This document shows, piece after piece, positions 39,404 through 48,768 of a stretch of DNA of 64,000 nucleotides. Every line of letters starts with the position of its first letter. Position 1 is the stretch's first letter. Under the pieces are notes generated by a model that saw only the letters and a program-made list of their open reading frames with translations, made no database searches and was not told the DNA's origin. The position numbers and the translations under genes were made by a program. Source of the stretch: Paracoccus methylarcula (lineage in GTDB: Bacteria > Pseudomonadota > Alphaproteobacteria > Rhodobacterales > Rhodobacteraceae); the NCBI RefSeq assembly GCF_003007735.2, contig NZ_PXNQ02000004.1:236316-300315 (forward strand). Direction: 5' to 3'.

Positions 39404-40429
39404 ATGACCCCCAGCCTTGTCATGCGCCTGTCCAGTGTTCCGGCGCTGAAGCCGATGTTTCCGGGCTTCGCCGTCGCCGTTCTCGTGGCGATCACCGCGC
39501 AATTCCTGTCGGAGCATTACGGCGCACCCGCCATGCTGCTGGCGCTGCTTCTGGGACTGGCGCTGAACTTCCTGGCCGAAGAGGGAACCCGCACCGCCCC
39601 GGGAATCGAGTTCACCGCCCGGACGGTGTTGCGTCTTGGGGTCGCGCTTCTCGGTGCGCGGATCAGCGTCGAGATGCTGGCGGAACTGGGTGCGGCGGCC
39701 ATTGCGCTGGTCGTCGCGGGGGTGATCCTGACCATCCTGTTCGCGCTGCTGGTGGCCCGCTTCGTCGGTCGCCGCTGGCGCTTTGCCTTGCTGACCGGGG
39801 GTTCGGTCGCGATCTGCGGGGCCTCGGCCGCCATGGCCATCGCCGCCGTCCTGCCGCGGCATGAGAAATCCGAGCGCGATCTGGTCTTTACAGTGCTTTC
39901 GGTCACGGTGCTGTCGACCGTGGCCATGGTGCTCTACCCGATGCTGGCGCAGCTGTTCCAGTTCGACGCGCGCGATTCCGGCGTCTTCCTTGGCGGCACC
40001 ATCCACGATGTCGCGCAGGTTGTCGGTGCCGGTTTCTCGATCGGGCCGGAGACCGGCGAGACCGCCACATTGGTCAAGCTGATCCGGGTCTCGATGCTGG
40101 CGCCGGTGGTGCTGTGCTTTTCTCTGGTCATCCGGCAGAGGGGGTTGGCCGATACCGAGGGCGGAGAGAAACCGCCGCTCCTGCCGGGTTTCGTGCTTGG
40201 CTTCCTCGTCCTGGCGATCCTGAACTCGATCGGTCTCATCCCGGCGATGATCGCGGATTGGGCCGGAGCCCTCAGCCGGTGGGCATTGCTGATCGCCATC
40301 GCCGCGGTGGGCATCAAGACCTCGCTTGGCCGCATGGTCGAGGTCGGGGCGGGCGCGATCGGGCTGATGGTGGCGGAAACCGTCTTCCTAGGCGCCTTCA
40401 TCGTCATCGGCCTGCATTTCCTGGGATAA
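39404..40429 (+). CDS. tauZ: TauZ-like putative sulfate exporter (YeiH/UPF0324 family)
   Basis: This 341-residue protein has about ten membrane spans. Landmarks of the YeiH family are LLALLLGLALNFLAEE, TVLRLGVALLGARISVEML and GGTIHDVAQVVGAGFSIGPE. In taurine-degrading Rhodobacteraceae this gene (tauZ) is proposed to export sulfate or sulfite released by Xsc. It lies between xsc and pta with three bases to the next gene. The transported anion has not been shown from sequence. Confidence 0.82.
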   Translation: MTPSLVMRLSSVPALKPMFPGFAVAVLVAITAQFLSEHYGAPAMLLALLLGLALNFLAEEGTRTAPGIEFTARTVLRLGVALLGARISVEMLAELGAAAIALVVAGVILTILFALLVARFVGRRWRFALLTGGSVAICGASAAMAIAAVLPRHEKSERDLVFTVLSVTVLSTVAMVLYPMLAQLFQFDARDSGVFLGGTIHDVAQVVGAGFSIGPETGETATLVKLIRVSMLAPVVLCFSLVIRQRGLADTEGGEKPPLLPGFVLGFLVLAILNSIGLIPAMIADWAGALSRWALLIAIAAVGIKTSLGRMVEVGAGAIGLMVAETVFLGAFIVIGLHFLG

Positions 40430-40432
40430 ATC

Positions 40433-41389
40433 ATGAAACCACTCGAACGCATCTTCGAAGCCGCCCGCGCCCGGCCGCGACATATCATCCTGTCGGAAGG
40501 GGGCGATCCGCGCGTGGCCGAGGCAGCCATGCGGCTGACCGAACAGGGATTGGCGCGCGTGACCCTGATGGATGGTCCGGAACTGTCCGGCGTCACTCGC
40601 CTGATCCCTGCCGAGGCGCCGGATCTTGCGGAACTTGCCGATCACTGGCACCAGATGCGTGCCTCGCGCGGCATGACCCCGGAACGGGCGCTGGAAGAGA
40701 TGCGCGACCCGATCCGGCAGGCGGCCATGCGGGTGCGGCTTGGGCAGGCCGATGGAACGGTCGGCGGTGCGGTCGCGACCACGGCCGATACGGTCCGCGC
40801 CGCGCTGCAGATCATCGGGCGGGCCCCCGATGCCGGGGTGGTGTCGAGCTTCTTTCTGATGCTCTCTTGCGGTCCCGAGGCGCCGGTGAAAGGCGGCATG
40901 ATCTTTGCCGATTGCGGTCTTGTCATCGAACCCGACGCCGAGGAACTCGCGGCCATAGCGCGCGCCGCTGCTGCCTCGTGTCGCCGTCTGCTGACCGAGA
41001 CCCCGCGCGTGGCGATGCTGAGCTTTTCGACCGCCGGTTCGGCGGATCATCCGAGCCTTGGCCGTATCCGCGAGGCACTGGCCCGGATCCGCGCGGAGGA
41101 ACCCGATCTTGAAATCGACGGCGAATTGCAATTCGATGCGGCGCTTGACGATGCCATCCGTGCGACGAAAGCCCCCGGTAGCAGCCTCTCGGGCAGGCCG
41201 AATATCTTCATCTTTCCAGACCTTGCCTCTGGCAATATCGGCTACAAGATCGCGCAGCGCCTTGGCGGGCTGATTGCCATCGGCCCGATCCTGCAGGGGC
41301 TCGACAAGCCTGCCAATGACCTGTCACGGGGTTGCACCGTCGACGATATCGTCGCCGCGAGCGCGATCACCGCGTTACAGGCGGAATAG
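40433..41389 (+). CDS. pta: phosphate acetyltransferase
   Basis: This 318-residue enzyme transfers the acetyl group from the acetyl phosphate made by Xsc to CoA. Pta motifs are ILSEGGDPRVAEAAMRLTEQ, DGTVGGAVATTADTVRAALQ, SFSTAGSADHPSLGRIREAL and the C-terminal FPDLASGNIGYKIAQRLGG. It is the last gene of the taurine cluster and converges with pheS. It is the short form without the DRTGG regulatory domain. Confidence 0.93.
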   Translation: MKPLERIFEAARARPRHIILSEGGDPRVAEAAMRLTEQGLARVTLMDGPELSGVTRLIPAEAPDLAELADHWHQMRASRGMTPERALEEMRDPIRQAAMRVRLGQADGTVGGAVATTADTVRAALQIIGRAPDAGVVSSFFLMLSCGPEAPVKGGMIFADCGLVIEPDAEELAAIARAAAASCRRLLTETPRVAMLSFSTAGSADHPSLGRIREALARIRAEEPDLEIDGELQFDAALDDAIRATKAPGSSLSGRPNIFIFPDLASGNIGYKIAQRLGGLIAIGPILQGLDKPANDLSRGCTVDDIVAASAITALQAE

Positions 41390-41426
41390 GGGCCGCGAGG
41401 CGACGGGCAGCCGCCCTCTCGGCCGG

Positions 41427-42506
41427 TCAGCGCGAAAGCCCGCCGCTCACGCTTGGCATGTCGCCGGCGGCAAAGCCGTAATGGCGCAGCCAGCGCAGAT
41501 CGGATTCGAAGAAGGCGCGCAGGTCGGGAATGCCGTATTTCAACATCGCGATGCGGTCGATCCCCATGCCGAAAGCAAAGCCCTGCCACTCGTCTGGATC
41601 CACTCCGGCAGAGCGCAGCACATGCGGATGCACCATGCCCGAGCCAAGCACTTCGAGCCAGCCATCTCCTTCGCCGACCTTCAGCGTGCCGCCTTCCCAC
41701 GAGCATTGGATATCGACCTCTGCCGAAGGCTCGGTAAAGGGGAAGTGGCTGGCGCGGAAACGGGTTTTGACACGTGTGCCGAAATAGGCCGAGAAGAACT
41801 CCTCGAGAACCCATTTCAACTGCGCCATGGAAATATCGCGGTCGATTGCCAATCCCTCGATCTGGTGGAACATCGGCGTATGGGTCTGGTCCATGTCCAT
41901 GCGATAGACCCGGCCCGGAGCGATTACGCGGATGGGCGCGCCCTGTTCCTGCAAGGAGCGGATCTGCACCGGGCTGGTATGGGTGCGCAGCACATGCGGC
42001 GGGCGGTTGTCGCCCTCGGCGCGGTGCATGTAGAAGGTGTCCATCTCTTGTCGCGAGGGATGTTCAGGCGCGATGTTCAGCGCGTCGAAATTGTACCAGT
42101 CGGTTTCGACCTGTGGCCCTTCGGCCACGGCGAATCCCATATCGGCGAAGATCGCCGTGACCTCATCGGTGACCTGGCTGATCGGATGGATCGTGCCGCG
42201 CGGACGGGGCCGACCCGGCAAGGTCACGTCCAGCCATTCCCCGGCCAGCCGTTTTTCCAGCGCCGCGTCCTCCAGCGACAGTTTGCGTGCGCGCAGGGCG
42301 GCGTCGATCTCGTCCCGCAACTCGTTCAGGGCGCGGCCCGTGGTCTGGCGCTCTTCCGGCGTCATCCTGCCCAGTTCGCGCATCTTGAGGCTGATCTCGC
42401 CCTTCTTGCCAAGGGCGGCAAGGCGCACCTCCTCGATGGCGGCGGGATCGGCCGCGGTTTTGATACGGTCAAGCCATTGCTGGCGAAGCGGGGTCAGATC
42501 ATCCAT
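41427..42506 (-). CDS. pheS: phenylalanine--tRNA ligase alpha subunit
   Basis: This 359-residue catalytic subunit of PheRS has an N-terminal coiled-coil ([20 protein letters not shown]). Class II motifs include [40 protein letters not shown] and the motif 3 region [20 protein letters not shown]. It ends the leftward run that also holds rpmI, rplT, chaA and the P450. The partner pheT lies over 6 kb away on the other strand. Confidence 0.95.
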   Translation of the reverse strand: MDDLTPLRQQWLDRIKTAADPAAIEEVRLAALGKKGEISLKMRELGRMTPEERQTTGRALNELRDEIDAALRARKLSLEDAALEKRLAGEWLDVTLPGRPRPRGTIHPISQVTDEVTAIFADMGFAVAEGPQVETDWYNFDALNIAPEHPSRQEMDTFYMHRAEGDNRPPHVLRTHTSPVQIRSLQEQGAPIRVIAPGRVYRMDMDQTHTPMFHQIEGLAIDRDISMAQLKWVLEEFFSAYFGTRVKTRFRASHFPFTEPSAEVDIQCSWEGGTLKVGEGDGWLEVLGSGMVHPHVLRSAGVDPDEWQGFAFGMGIDRIAMLKYGIPDLRAFFESDLRWLRHYGFAAGDMPSVSGGLSR

Positions 42507-42599
42507 CGGAAAGCCTCGGCGTCATGTCGGGGCTTGGGTTAGCACTTGTCGCGGCAATGGGAAAGCCTTGGTCGCCGGGGAAAGGTGACCGGCGCTGGC

Positions 42600-43961
42600 T
42601 TATTCACGCGCCGACCCGCTCCGCGCTGAAACCTGTAGCCAGACGCCTCCATGCGGGCGCAATGTCAGGATCATCCGGGGCTGCGGTTCCCGGCCGGGAA
42701 CAGGATCGAAGCGGAACCTGTTCAGCAATGTGGCAAGGATGATCACGGCTTCCTGTATGGCGAAATTGGCGCCGATGCAGATCCGTGGGCCAGCGCCGAA
42801 GGGCAGGAAGGCAAAGCGGTCGGGCGTGGTCTCGAACCGATCGGGATCGAAGGCGTCGGGGTGCTCCCACAACAGGTGATGCCGGTGCAGCGCATAGATC
42901 GGCAACACGATGGTATCGCCGCGCCGCACCTGCCGCCCGCAGAGCAGGTCCGGCGCCTGCGCGGTGCGCGACAGGAACGCGGCGGGGGGATAAAGGCGCA
43001 GGGTCTCGTTCACCACCCGCTCGATATAGGGCAGGGCCTCGACATCATCGGCGGTTGCGGCGCGACCACCCAGGACCGAGCGGGCCTCGTCGGCGGCGCG
43101 CTCCTGCACCAAAGGGTCGAAGGCGCAGAGATAAAGCGCCCAAGCCAGTGTCAGTGCGGTCGTCTCGTGCCCCGCGACGATGAAGGTCAACAGGTTGTCG
43201 CGCAATTCCTCGCGGGTCATGCTGCGTCCGGTCTCGGGATCGGCGGCGTCCAGCAGCAGGTCCAGAAGATCGGGTGGGCCGTCCTTGGCCGCGGCCTGCG
43301 CCCGCTCGGCGATGGCCCGATCGGCCACCTGTTTCATCCGCTTCAACCCCTGGCCCGACATCAGTCGACCCGGGCGCGGGATCCATGCGGGCAGTCCCAG
43401 CACGTCCATGATCGACAGCTTGGCGGTCTGGGCGATATAGCCGTCGACGGCGTGATGCACCGCGTCGCGGTCGAAACCACCACTGCCCGAGAAGGTGACG
43501 TCCGAGATCACCTCGAATGTTGCGGCGACGGTCTCGGCGAACATGTCCGCCGGTCCCGTTGCCGTTGCAAGCCGCCTGCATGACGCCTCGGCTGCGGCGG
43601 TCATCACCGGACCCAACGCGGAAATATGCCGGGCGGCGAAGGCCGGGGCGGCGGCGCGGCGTTGCCAGCGCCAATGCGCGCCCTCGGCCACGAACAGGCT
43701 GTCGCCGATGGCAGGTTTCAGGATCAGCTTGGTGGTGACGGATTTCGGGTAATCCTCGACCCGGTCCTTGAGGATATGGCGCAGGCATTCGGGATCCATC
43801 ACCATATGCCAGCGCAACCCGGTCCGGCCCGAGACGATGGGCTGCCGCAAGGCGATGCCGGGGATCAGTTCCAGCACATTGCGGCGGGCGGTCGCCACCG
43901 TGCCCAGAATACCCATCGGGCGCATGGTCAGCGGGACCTTGACGGGTTCGCGCGCGGTCAT
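42600..43961 (-). CDS. cytochrome P450
   Basis: This 453-residue P450 has the heme ligand loop [17 protein letters not shown] near residue 400, ExxR in [15 protein letters not shown], and the oxygen-binding I helix [20 protein letters not shown]. There is no membrane anchor, so it is a soluble bacterial type needing a separate ferredoxin or reductase, and none is adjacent. Motifs resemble fatty-acid/CYP102-like or CYP4-like bacterial P450s. The substrate is unknown. The start overlaps the chaA stop by ATGA. Confidence 0.9.
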   Translation of the reverse strand: MTAREPVKVPLTMRPMGILGTVATARRNVLELIPGIALRQPIVSGRTGLRWHMVMDPECLRHILKDRVEDYPKSVTTKLILKPAIGDSLFVAEGAHWRWQRRAAAPAFAARHISALGPVMTAAAEASCRRLATATGPADMFAETVAATFEVISDVTFSGSGGFDRDAVHHAVDGYIAQTAKLSIMDVLGLPAWIPRPGRLMSGQGLKRMKQVADRAIAERAQAAAKDGPPDLLDLLLDAADPETGRSMTREELRDNLLTFIVAGHETTALTLAWALYLCAFDPLVQERAADEARSVLGGRAATADDVEALPYIERVVNETLRLYPPAAFLSRTAQAPDLLCGRQVRRGDTIVLPIYALHRHHLLWEHPDAFDPDRFETTPDRFAFLPFGAGPRICIGANFAIQEAVIILATLLNRFRFDPVPGREPQPRMILTLRPHGGVWLQVSARSGSARE

Positions 43962-45060
43962 GGCTCCAGCACCAGCATGAGATAGGCCAGGAACAACACC
44001 AGATGCACCGCGCCATGCAGCACATTGGTGCGCCTCGTGCCGAATGTCTGAACGCAGACGATCAGGGTCAGCGCCAGCATCACCTGCATTTGCGCCCCAA
44101 GCCCCAGCACGACATTCTGCCCGGTGGTCACCGCGATCAGCAGAACGGCGGGCACGGTCAGCCCGATCGTGGACAGGGCCGCGCCAAGGCACAGGTTGAC
44201 CGCCCTTTGCAGGCGATTGGCCAGGGCCGCGCGCACCGCGCTCATCCCTTCCGAGGCCAGCACGATGGTCGCGATGACGACACCGCCCAGGGCACCGGGC
44301 AGGCTCATCGCGTTGATGCCGTGATCGACGAAGCCCGCCATCTTCTTGGACAGCAACACGATAGGCAACAGCGTCGCCAGAAGCAGGAAAGCATGCGCCC
44401 AGGTGGCATAATGGGCTTGGCTGGGCGGGGTGGGCAGGGGCGGTTCTTCGGCCTCGGTGAAAAAGCCGCGATGGCGAACGGTCTGGATCGACAGGAAAAC
44501 GCCGTAAAGCGCCAGCGTCACCACCGAAAAGAACAGCGCCTGCCCGGTACTGAAACTGTCACCGGGGTTGGAGATGGTATAGGCGGGCAGCGCCAGCCCG
44601 AACACGGCCAGTGGCACCAGCACGGTCAGAAAGGCCGAGGCACCGGCGAAATTATAACTCTGCTCGCCATGGCGCAGCGCCCCCAGCAGCAGCGACAGCC
44701 CGACCAGTCCGTTGAGCACGATCATCAGCACAGCGAACATCGTGTCGCGCGCCAATGTCGGACCTCCGTCACCGGACAGCATGACCGAACCGATCAGCGC
44801 GACCTCGATCACCACCACGGACAGTGTCAGGATCAGGGTGCCATAGGGCTCGCCCAAGCGGTCGGCCAACGCCTCGGCATGGCGCACCACGCAGACGCGC
44901 CCCAGATCATCACGGTGAAAAGCCAGATAAAGGGCAGCAAGGCCCAGACCGCCGTCGCGGGGTGCAGGAATGCCCATGGTATGGTGTCGAAAATCGCCAA
45001 TGTGGCGATGACCGCCAGGATCGGCCGCTCTTGTGTCAGGTTCCGCAGAATGCGTGTCAT
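43958..45060 (-). pseudogene. chaA: ChaA-type calcium/sodium-proton antiporter, frame broken by one missing base near 44896
   Basis: From ATG 45060 the first frame gives MTRILRNLTQERPILAVIAT and two spans up to FTVMIWGA. The frame is then lost and continues one base off as CVVRHAEALADRLGEPYGTL, ending at 43958. Adding one G in GCG-TC restores 367 residues, the length of E. coli ChaA. Both cation-binding repeats are present (GEPYGTLILTLSVVVIEVAL and GGVVIATIVLASEG). It should expel Ca2+, Na+ or K+ in exchange for protons. Confidence 0.8.
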
Positions 45061-45142
45061 GGCTGCAGGTTAGCCATCAACATGTCCTGCCACAATCGCA
45101 AGATCATGCGCAAAACGGTGATCGTTCCGTGATGGGCATATG

Positions 45143-45170
45143 AAAAAAGCCCGTCCGGGGACGGGCTTTT
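45143..45170 (-). terminator. intrinsic terminator after rplT
   Basis: Read on the minus strand, GCCCGTCCCCGGACGGGC forms a tight hairpin followed by six T residues (45148-45143). It ends the rpmI-rplT transcript, so chaA-P450-pheS probably have their own promoter. Confidence 0.88.
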
Positions 45171-45190
45171 CGGTTCCGATTCGGCTCGAA

Positions 45191-45550
45191 TCAGGCCGCG
45201 GCTTTCGCCTTTTCGACGATTGCGCCGAAGGCTTCGGGCTCGTTCACGGCCAGGTCGGCCAGAACCTTGCGGTCAACTTCGATCCCTGCCTTCGACAGCA
45301 GGTTGATGAAGCGGGAATAGGTCAGATCGGCATCGACCAGACGCACGGCGGCGTTGATCCGCTGGATCCACAGGGCGCGGAAATTGCGCTTGCGGTTCTT
45401 GCGGTCGCGGGTGGCGTATTGGTTTGCCTTGTCCACAGCCTGCGTGGCGGTGCGGAAATTGCGCGAACGCGCGCCGTAATAGCCTTTCGCCGCCTTCAGA
45501 ACCTTCTTGTGGCGGGCGTGGGTGACCTTGCCGGATTTCACTCGTGCCAT
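45191..45550 (-). CDS. rplT: 50S ribosomal protein L20
   Basis: This 119-residue basic protein matches L20 throughout ([20 protein letters not shown], then [19 protein letters not shown]). It binds 23S rRNA early in 50S assembly. It follows rpmI by 17 bases in the usual order and is closed by an intrinsic terminator. Confidence 0.97.
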   Translation of the reverse strand: MARVKSGKVTHARHKKVLKAAKGYYGARSRNFRTATQAVDKANQYATRDRKNRKRNFRALWIQRINAAVRLVDADLTYSRFINLLSKAGIEVDRKVLADLAVNEPEAFGAIVEKAKAAA

Positions 45551-45567
45551 TGCTTACGTTCCTTCGA

Positions 45568-45768
45568 TCAGCGGTTATAGGGCATGTATTTCTTGACGAT
45601 CTTGGCATCCGCGTCCGACAGGACGGTGGTGCCGCGCGCATCGCGGATGAATTTCGTGGTGCGCTTGATCATGCCGTGCCGCTTGCCGGCCTGGGCGGAT
45701 TTCACCTTGCCCGAGGCCGTCATCGAGAACCGCTTCTTGGCGGCCGCTTTGGTCTTCATCTTCGGCAT
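45568..45768 (-). CDS. rpmI: 50S ribosomal protein L35
   Basis: This 66-residue L35 starts [20 protein letters not shown] and ends KKYMPYNR. An in-frame GTG-type start four codons upstream is not conserved, so ATG 45768 is used. infC is not in the expected position upstream; a small membrane protein gene and pyk are there instead. Confidence 0.96.
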   Translation of the reverse strand: MPKMKTKAAAKKRFSMTASGKVKSAQAGKRHGMIKRTTKFIRDARGTTVLSDADAKIVKKYMPYNR

Positions 45769-45892
45769 TTTCGTCTCCATTCGTCAGAGTGAACGCACGA
45801 CTCGGCAATGCCATCCGGGCCGGCCGTGCGGGATTGGAAGCGCGCCATATAGACGCGCCGGGATGATTTGGCAAGAGGGTGGCAGGCCCTTC

Positions 45893-46192
45893 TCAGTTGG
45901 CGGGCGCTTCGGCTTCTGCCGCGGTTTCGCCTTCTTCGGTCGCGTCGCCCCCTGCAGCTTCGTCCGCGGCCTCACCCCCGGTCACGCGTGTCCATGCCGA
46001 CAGGATGTCCTGCGGATGGAACGGTTTTGGCGCGGTATAGGCACCGGCGAAGATCATCACGATCCCGAGCAGCAGCGTGATGACCGCGCCGCGCGGCGGC
46101 TCGGTCTGCAAAAGCTGCACAATCGCGGCGATGACCGAGATCACGCAAAGCGCGACACCGGCCAGCAGCATGTAATCGGACAGGTTGGACAT
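45893..46192 (-). CDS. small two-span membrane protein of unknown function
   Basis: This 99-residue protein has two membrane segments (YMLLAGVALCVISVIAAIVQ and GAVITLLLGIVMIFAGAYTA). A short loop with PFHPQDILSAWTRV and a very acidic alanine-rich tail follow. It lies between pyk and rpmI on the same strand, 30 bases after pyk. The second part resembles the unnamed membrane proteins next to pyk in other Rhodobacteraceae. No function is recognised. Confidence 0.75.
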   Translation of the reverse strand: MSNLSDYMLLAGVALCVISVIAAIVQLLQTEPPRGAVITLLLGIVMIFAGAYTAPKPFHPQDILSAWTRVTGGEAADEAAGGDATEEGETAAEAEAPAN

Positions 46193-46222
46193 CGGACCCC
46201 CGCTTTCTTGACCCTTCGAGCC

Positions 46223-47668
46223 TTATTCCGGATCGGTGGCGTAAATCAACCGCTCGTCGCAGGGCGCGATACGCAGGATATTGGTCGTCCCCGGCACGTT
46301 GAAGGGCACCCCGGCCATGACCACCACCTGCCGCGTCTCGTCGGCAAAGCCGTAATCGCGGGCGGCGCGCGTCGCGTTCACCACCGCCTCCTTGAAGCGG
46401 GTCAGGCGCGGCGTGATGACGCAATGGGTGCCCCATGTCAGGCACATGCGGCGCACGACCGATTCGATCGGGCTCAGCGCCAGGATCGGCACGCGCGGAC
46501 GTTCGCGGGCGACAAGGCTGACCGTCGCGCCGGATTGGCTGAAGGCGCAGATCGCGGCGACCTCCGTGGTTTCGGCGATCTCGCGGGCGGCGGTCACGAT
46601 CGCGTCGGCGACGCTGTGCAGCTTGGCGCTGCGCGAGGCTTCGATGATGTTGCGGTAATTCGGATCCGCCTCGACCGAGCGGGCGACGCTGTCCATCGTC
46701 GTGACCGCCTCGATCGGGTAATCGCCCGCCGCGCTTTCGGCCGAAAGCATCACGGCATCGGCGCCTTCATAGATGGCATTGGCGACATCGCTGACCTCGG
46801 CTCGCGTGGGAATCGGGCTTTCGATCATCGATTCCAGCATCTGGGTTGCGACGATCACCGGCTTGGCGGCGGCACGACAGCGGCGGACCAGCCGTTTCTG
46901 GATCGGCGGCACCGAATGGATCGGCAGTTCGACCCCCAGATCGCCGCGCGCGACCATGATCCCGTCCGAGGCCTTCAGGATCTCTTCGAATGCCTTCACG
47001 GCGGCGGGTTTCTCGATCTTGGACATCACGGCGGCGCGGCCCTTGGCCAGGGCCTTGGCCTCTTCGACATCGGCGGCGCGCTGCACGAAGGACAGGGCTA
47101 GCCAGTCCACGCCGAGCTCGCAGGCGAATTCCAGGTCCTCGCGATCCTTGTCGGACAGGGCGGCAAGCGGCAGGATCACGTCCGGCACGTTCACGCCCTT
47201 GCGGTCCGAGATCGTGCCGCCCACGGTGACCGTGCATTCGGCGAAATCCTTGCCGCAGCTATCGACCCGCAGCGCGACCTTGCCATCATTGACCAGCAGT
47301 TCCGCCCCCGGCTCAAGCGCGGCGAAGATCTCGGGATGCGGCAACTGAACCCGGCCGGCATCCCCCGGAGCGGCATCCAGGTCAAAACGGAACCTGTCGC
47401 CCTCTTCCAGTTCATGCCCGCCCGCAGCGAAGGGACCGACACGCAGTTTCGGCCCCTGCAGATCGGCGAGGATCGCGATGGGGCGCCCGACCTCCGCCTC
47501 GATCTCGCGAATCGTGGCATGCCGCGCGCGGTGATCGTCATGGTCGCCATGGCTCATGTTGAGGCGAAAGACATCCGCCCCGGCATCGAACAACGCGCGG
47601 ATCATTTCCTTGCTGCTGGAGGCCGGCCCCAATGTGGCCACGATTTTCACGTTGCGGTGTCGTCTCAT
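46223..47668 (-). CDS. pyk: pyruvate kinase
   Basis: This 481-residue glycolytic enzyme makes pyruvate and ATP from PEP and ADP. The start ATG 47668 leads into MRRHRNVKIVATLGPASSSK. The active-site block KIEKPAAVKAFEEIL, the substrate loop ARGDLGVELPIHSVPPIQK and the C-terminal allosteric domain are visible. It is divergent from the N-formylglutamate amidohydrolase gene. Confidence 0.95.
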   Translation of the reverse strand: MRRHRNVKIVATLGPASSSKEMIRALFDAGADVFRLNMSHGDHDDHRARHATIREIEAEVGRPIAILADLQGPKLRVGPFAAGGHELEEGDRFRFDLDAAPGDAGRVQLPHPEIFAALEPGAELLVNDGKVALRVDSCGKDFAECTVTVGGTISDRKGVNVPDVILPLAALSDKDREDLEFACELGVDWLALSFVQRAADVEEAKALAKGRAAVMSKIEKPAAVKAFEEILKASDGIMVARGDLGVELPIHSVPPIQKRLVRRCRAAAKPVIVATQMLESMIESPIPTRAEVSDVANAIYEGADAVMLSAESAAGDYPIEAVTTMDSVARSVEADPNYRNIIEASRSAKLHSVADAIVTAAREIAETTEVAAICAFSQSGATVSLVARERPRVPILALSPIESVVRRMCLTWGTHCVITPRLTRFKEAVVNATRAARDYGFADETRQVVVMAGVPFNVPGTTNILRIAPCDERLIYATDPE

Positions 47669-47764
47669 GTTGAATCCCCATGCAGGTTTAGCGCTATCTA
47701 TGGCGCAAACGCCGCTTCGCGGCAACTGGCGTCTGTAGCGAGACTGGCTTAAACGGCGGTTAAC

Positions 47765-48523
47765 ATGAATGGTAACAACGGCATGACGGAACGCGCATAC
47801 TGGATATCGGGCGAGGACAGGCCCTCGCGCTGGCTGATTACCTGCGATCACGCGACCAACCGGGTGCCCGGCTGGCTGAATGGTGGGGATCTGGGGATCG
47901 GGGCAGCGGATATGGCGCGTCATATCGCCTATGACGTGGGGGCGGCGGGGCTGGCGGACAAGCTGGCCGCGTTGCTGGACGCTCCGGCGATCTTTTCCGA
48001 TTTCTCGCGCCTCGTGATCGATCCGAACCGGGGCGAGGATGATCCGACCCTGCTCATGCGCCTTTATGACGGCACGGTGATTCCCGCCAACAAGCTGGCC
48101 GACGGGGCCGAGCGGGAACGCCGCCTCGACCGCCTGCACCGCCCCTATCACGAGGCGCTGGAGCGGCTTGCAGGCCGGCATCCCGCCCGCTGCATCTGTG
48201 CCATTCACAGCTTTACCCCGCAATTGCGCGGGCGCCCGCCGCGCCCGTGGCAGGTCGGTATCCTCTATTCCCACCGCGATACCCGGCTTGGCCCAGCCAT
48301 GGTTCAGGCCTGCCGCGAGGAGGGCTGGGTGACCGGCGAGAACCAGCCCTATACCGGCCATCTCGAAGGCGATTCGATCGATCGTCACGCATTGGACCAT
48401 GGCCGCCCCAACGTGCTGATCGAGTTGCGCAACGACCTGATCGCAACCGAGGCGGGGCAGGCCGAATGGGCGGAGCGCCTCGCCCGGGTGATTCCCGGGG
48501 TTCTTGCTGCTGCCGAAACGTGA
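47765..48523 (+). CDS. N-formylglutamate amidohydrolase family protein
   Basis: This 252-residue enzyme of the FGase family (PF05013) has LITCDHATNRVPGW near residue 25, SRLVIDPNRGEDDPT near 85 and HALDHGRPNVLIELRNDLI near 210. The family hydrolyses N-formyl-L-glutamate in histidine breakdown, but no hut genes are near, so the substrate is uncertain. ATG 47783 is an equally possible start. Neither start has a strong ribosome binding site. Confidence 0.82.
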   Translation: MNGNNGMTERAYWISGEDRPSRWLITCDHATNRVPGWLNGGDLGIGAADMARHIAYDVGAAGLADKLAALLDAPAIFSDFSRLVIDPNRGEDDPTLLMRLYDGTVIPANKLADGAERERRLDRLHRPYHEALERLAGRHPARCICAIHSFTPQLRGRPPRPWQVGILYSHRDTRLGPAMVQACREEGWVTGENQPYTGHLEGDSIDRHALDHGRPNVLIELRNDLIATEAGQAEWAERLARVIPGVLAAAET

Positions 48524-48630
48524 ATCGGGGCGGCTGTTCCGGGGCGGTCCTCGCGTCCCGCGACGGCCGGGAATTTTTCACCCCGTCACCGGCAGGTCCC
48601 TTGAACCGATGGTGCGATCTACCGGTGACC

Positions 48631-48658
48631 CTGCAAGGTATTTGGACAAAGAAGAAGG
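48631..48658 (-). repeat. intergenic repeated box, copy 3 (minus strand)
   Basis: The reverse complement reads CTTCTTCTTTGTCCAAATAC, then CTTGCAG, closely matching the boxes at 6282 and 10317. It lies in the 245-base gap between the amidohydrolase gene and pheT. No long GC hairpin is attached here. Confidence 0.5.
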
Positions 48659-48768
48659 GCGACGCGGATTCGGCCTGATAAGCAGGTCCGGCCCTACCAA
48701 TCCCCGCAGGCTTGCGCTAGGAACCGGGGAAATCATAGCGGGCGCGGGCCCGAACGGACGGTTGCGAC

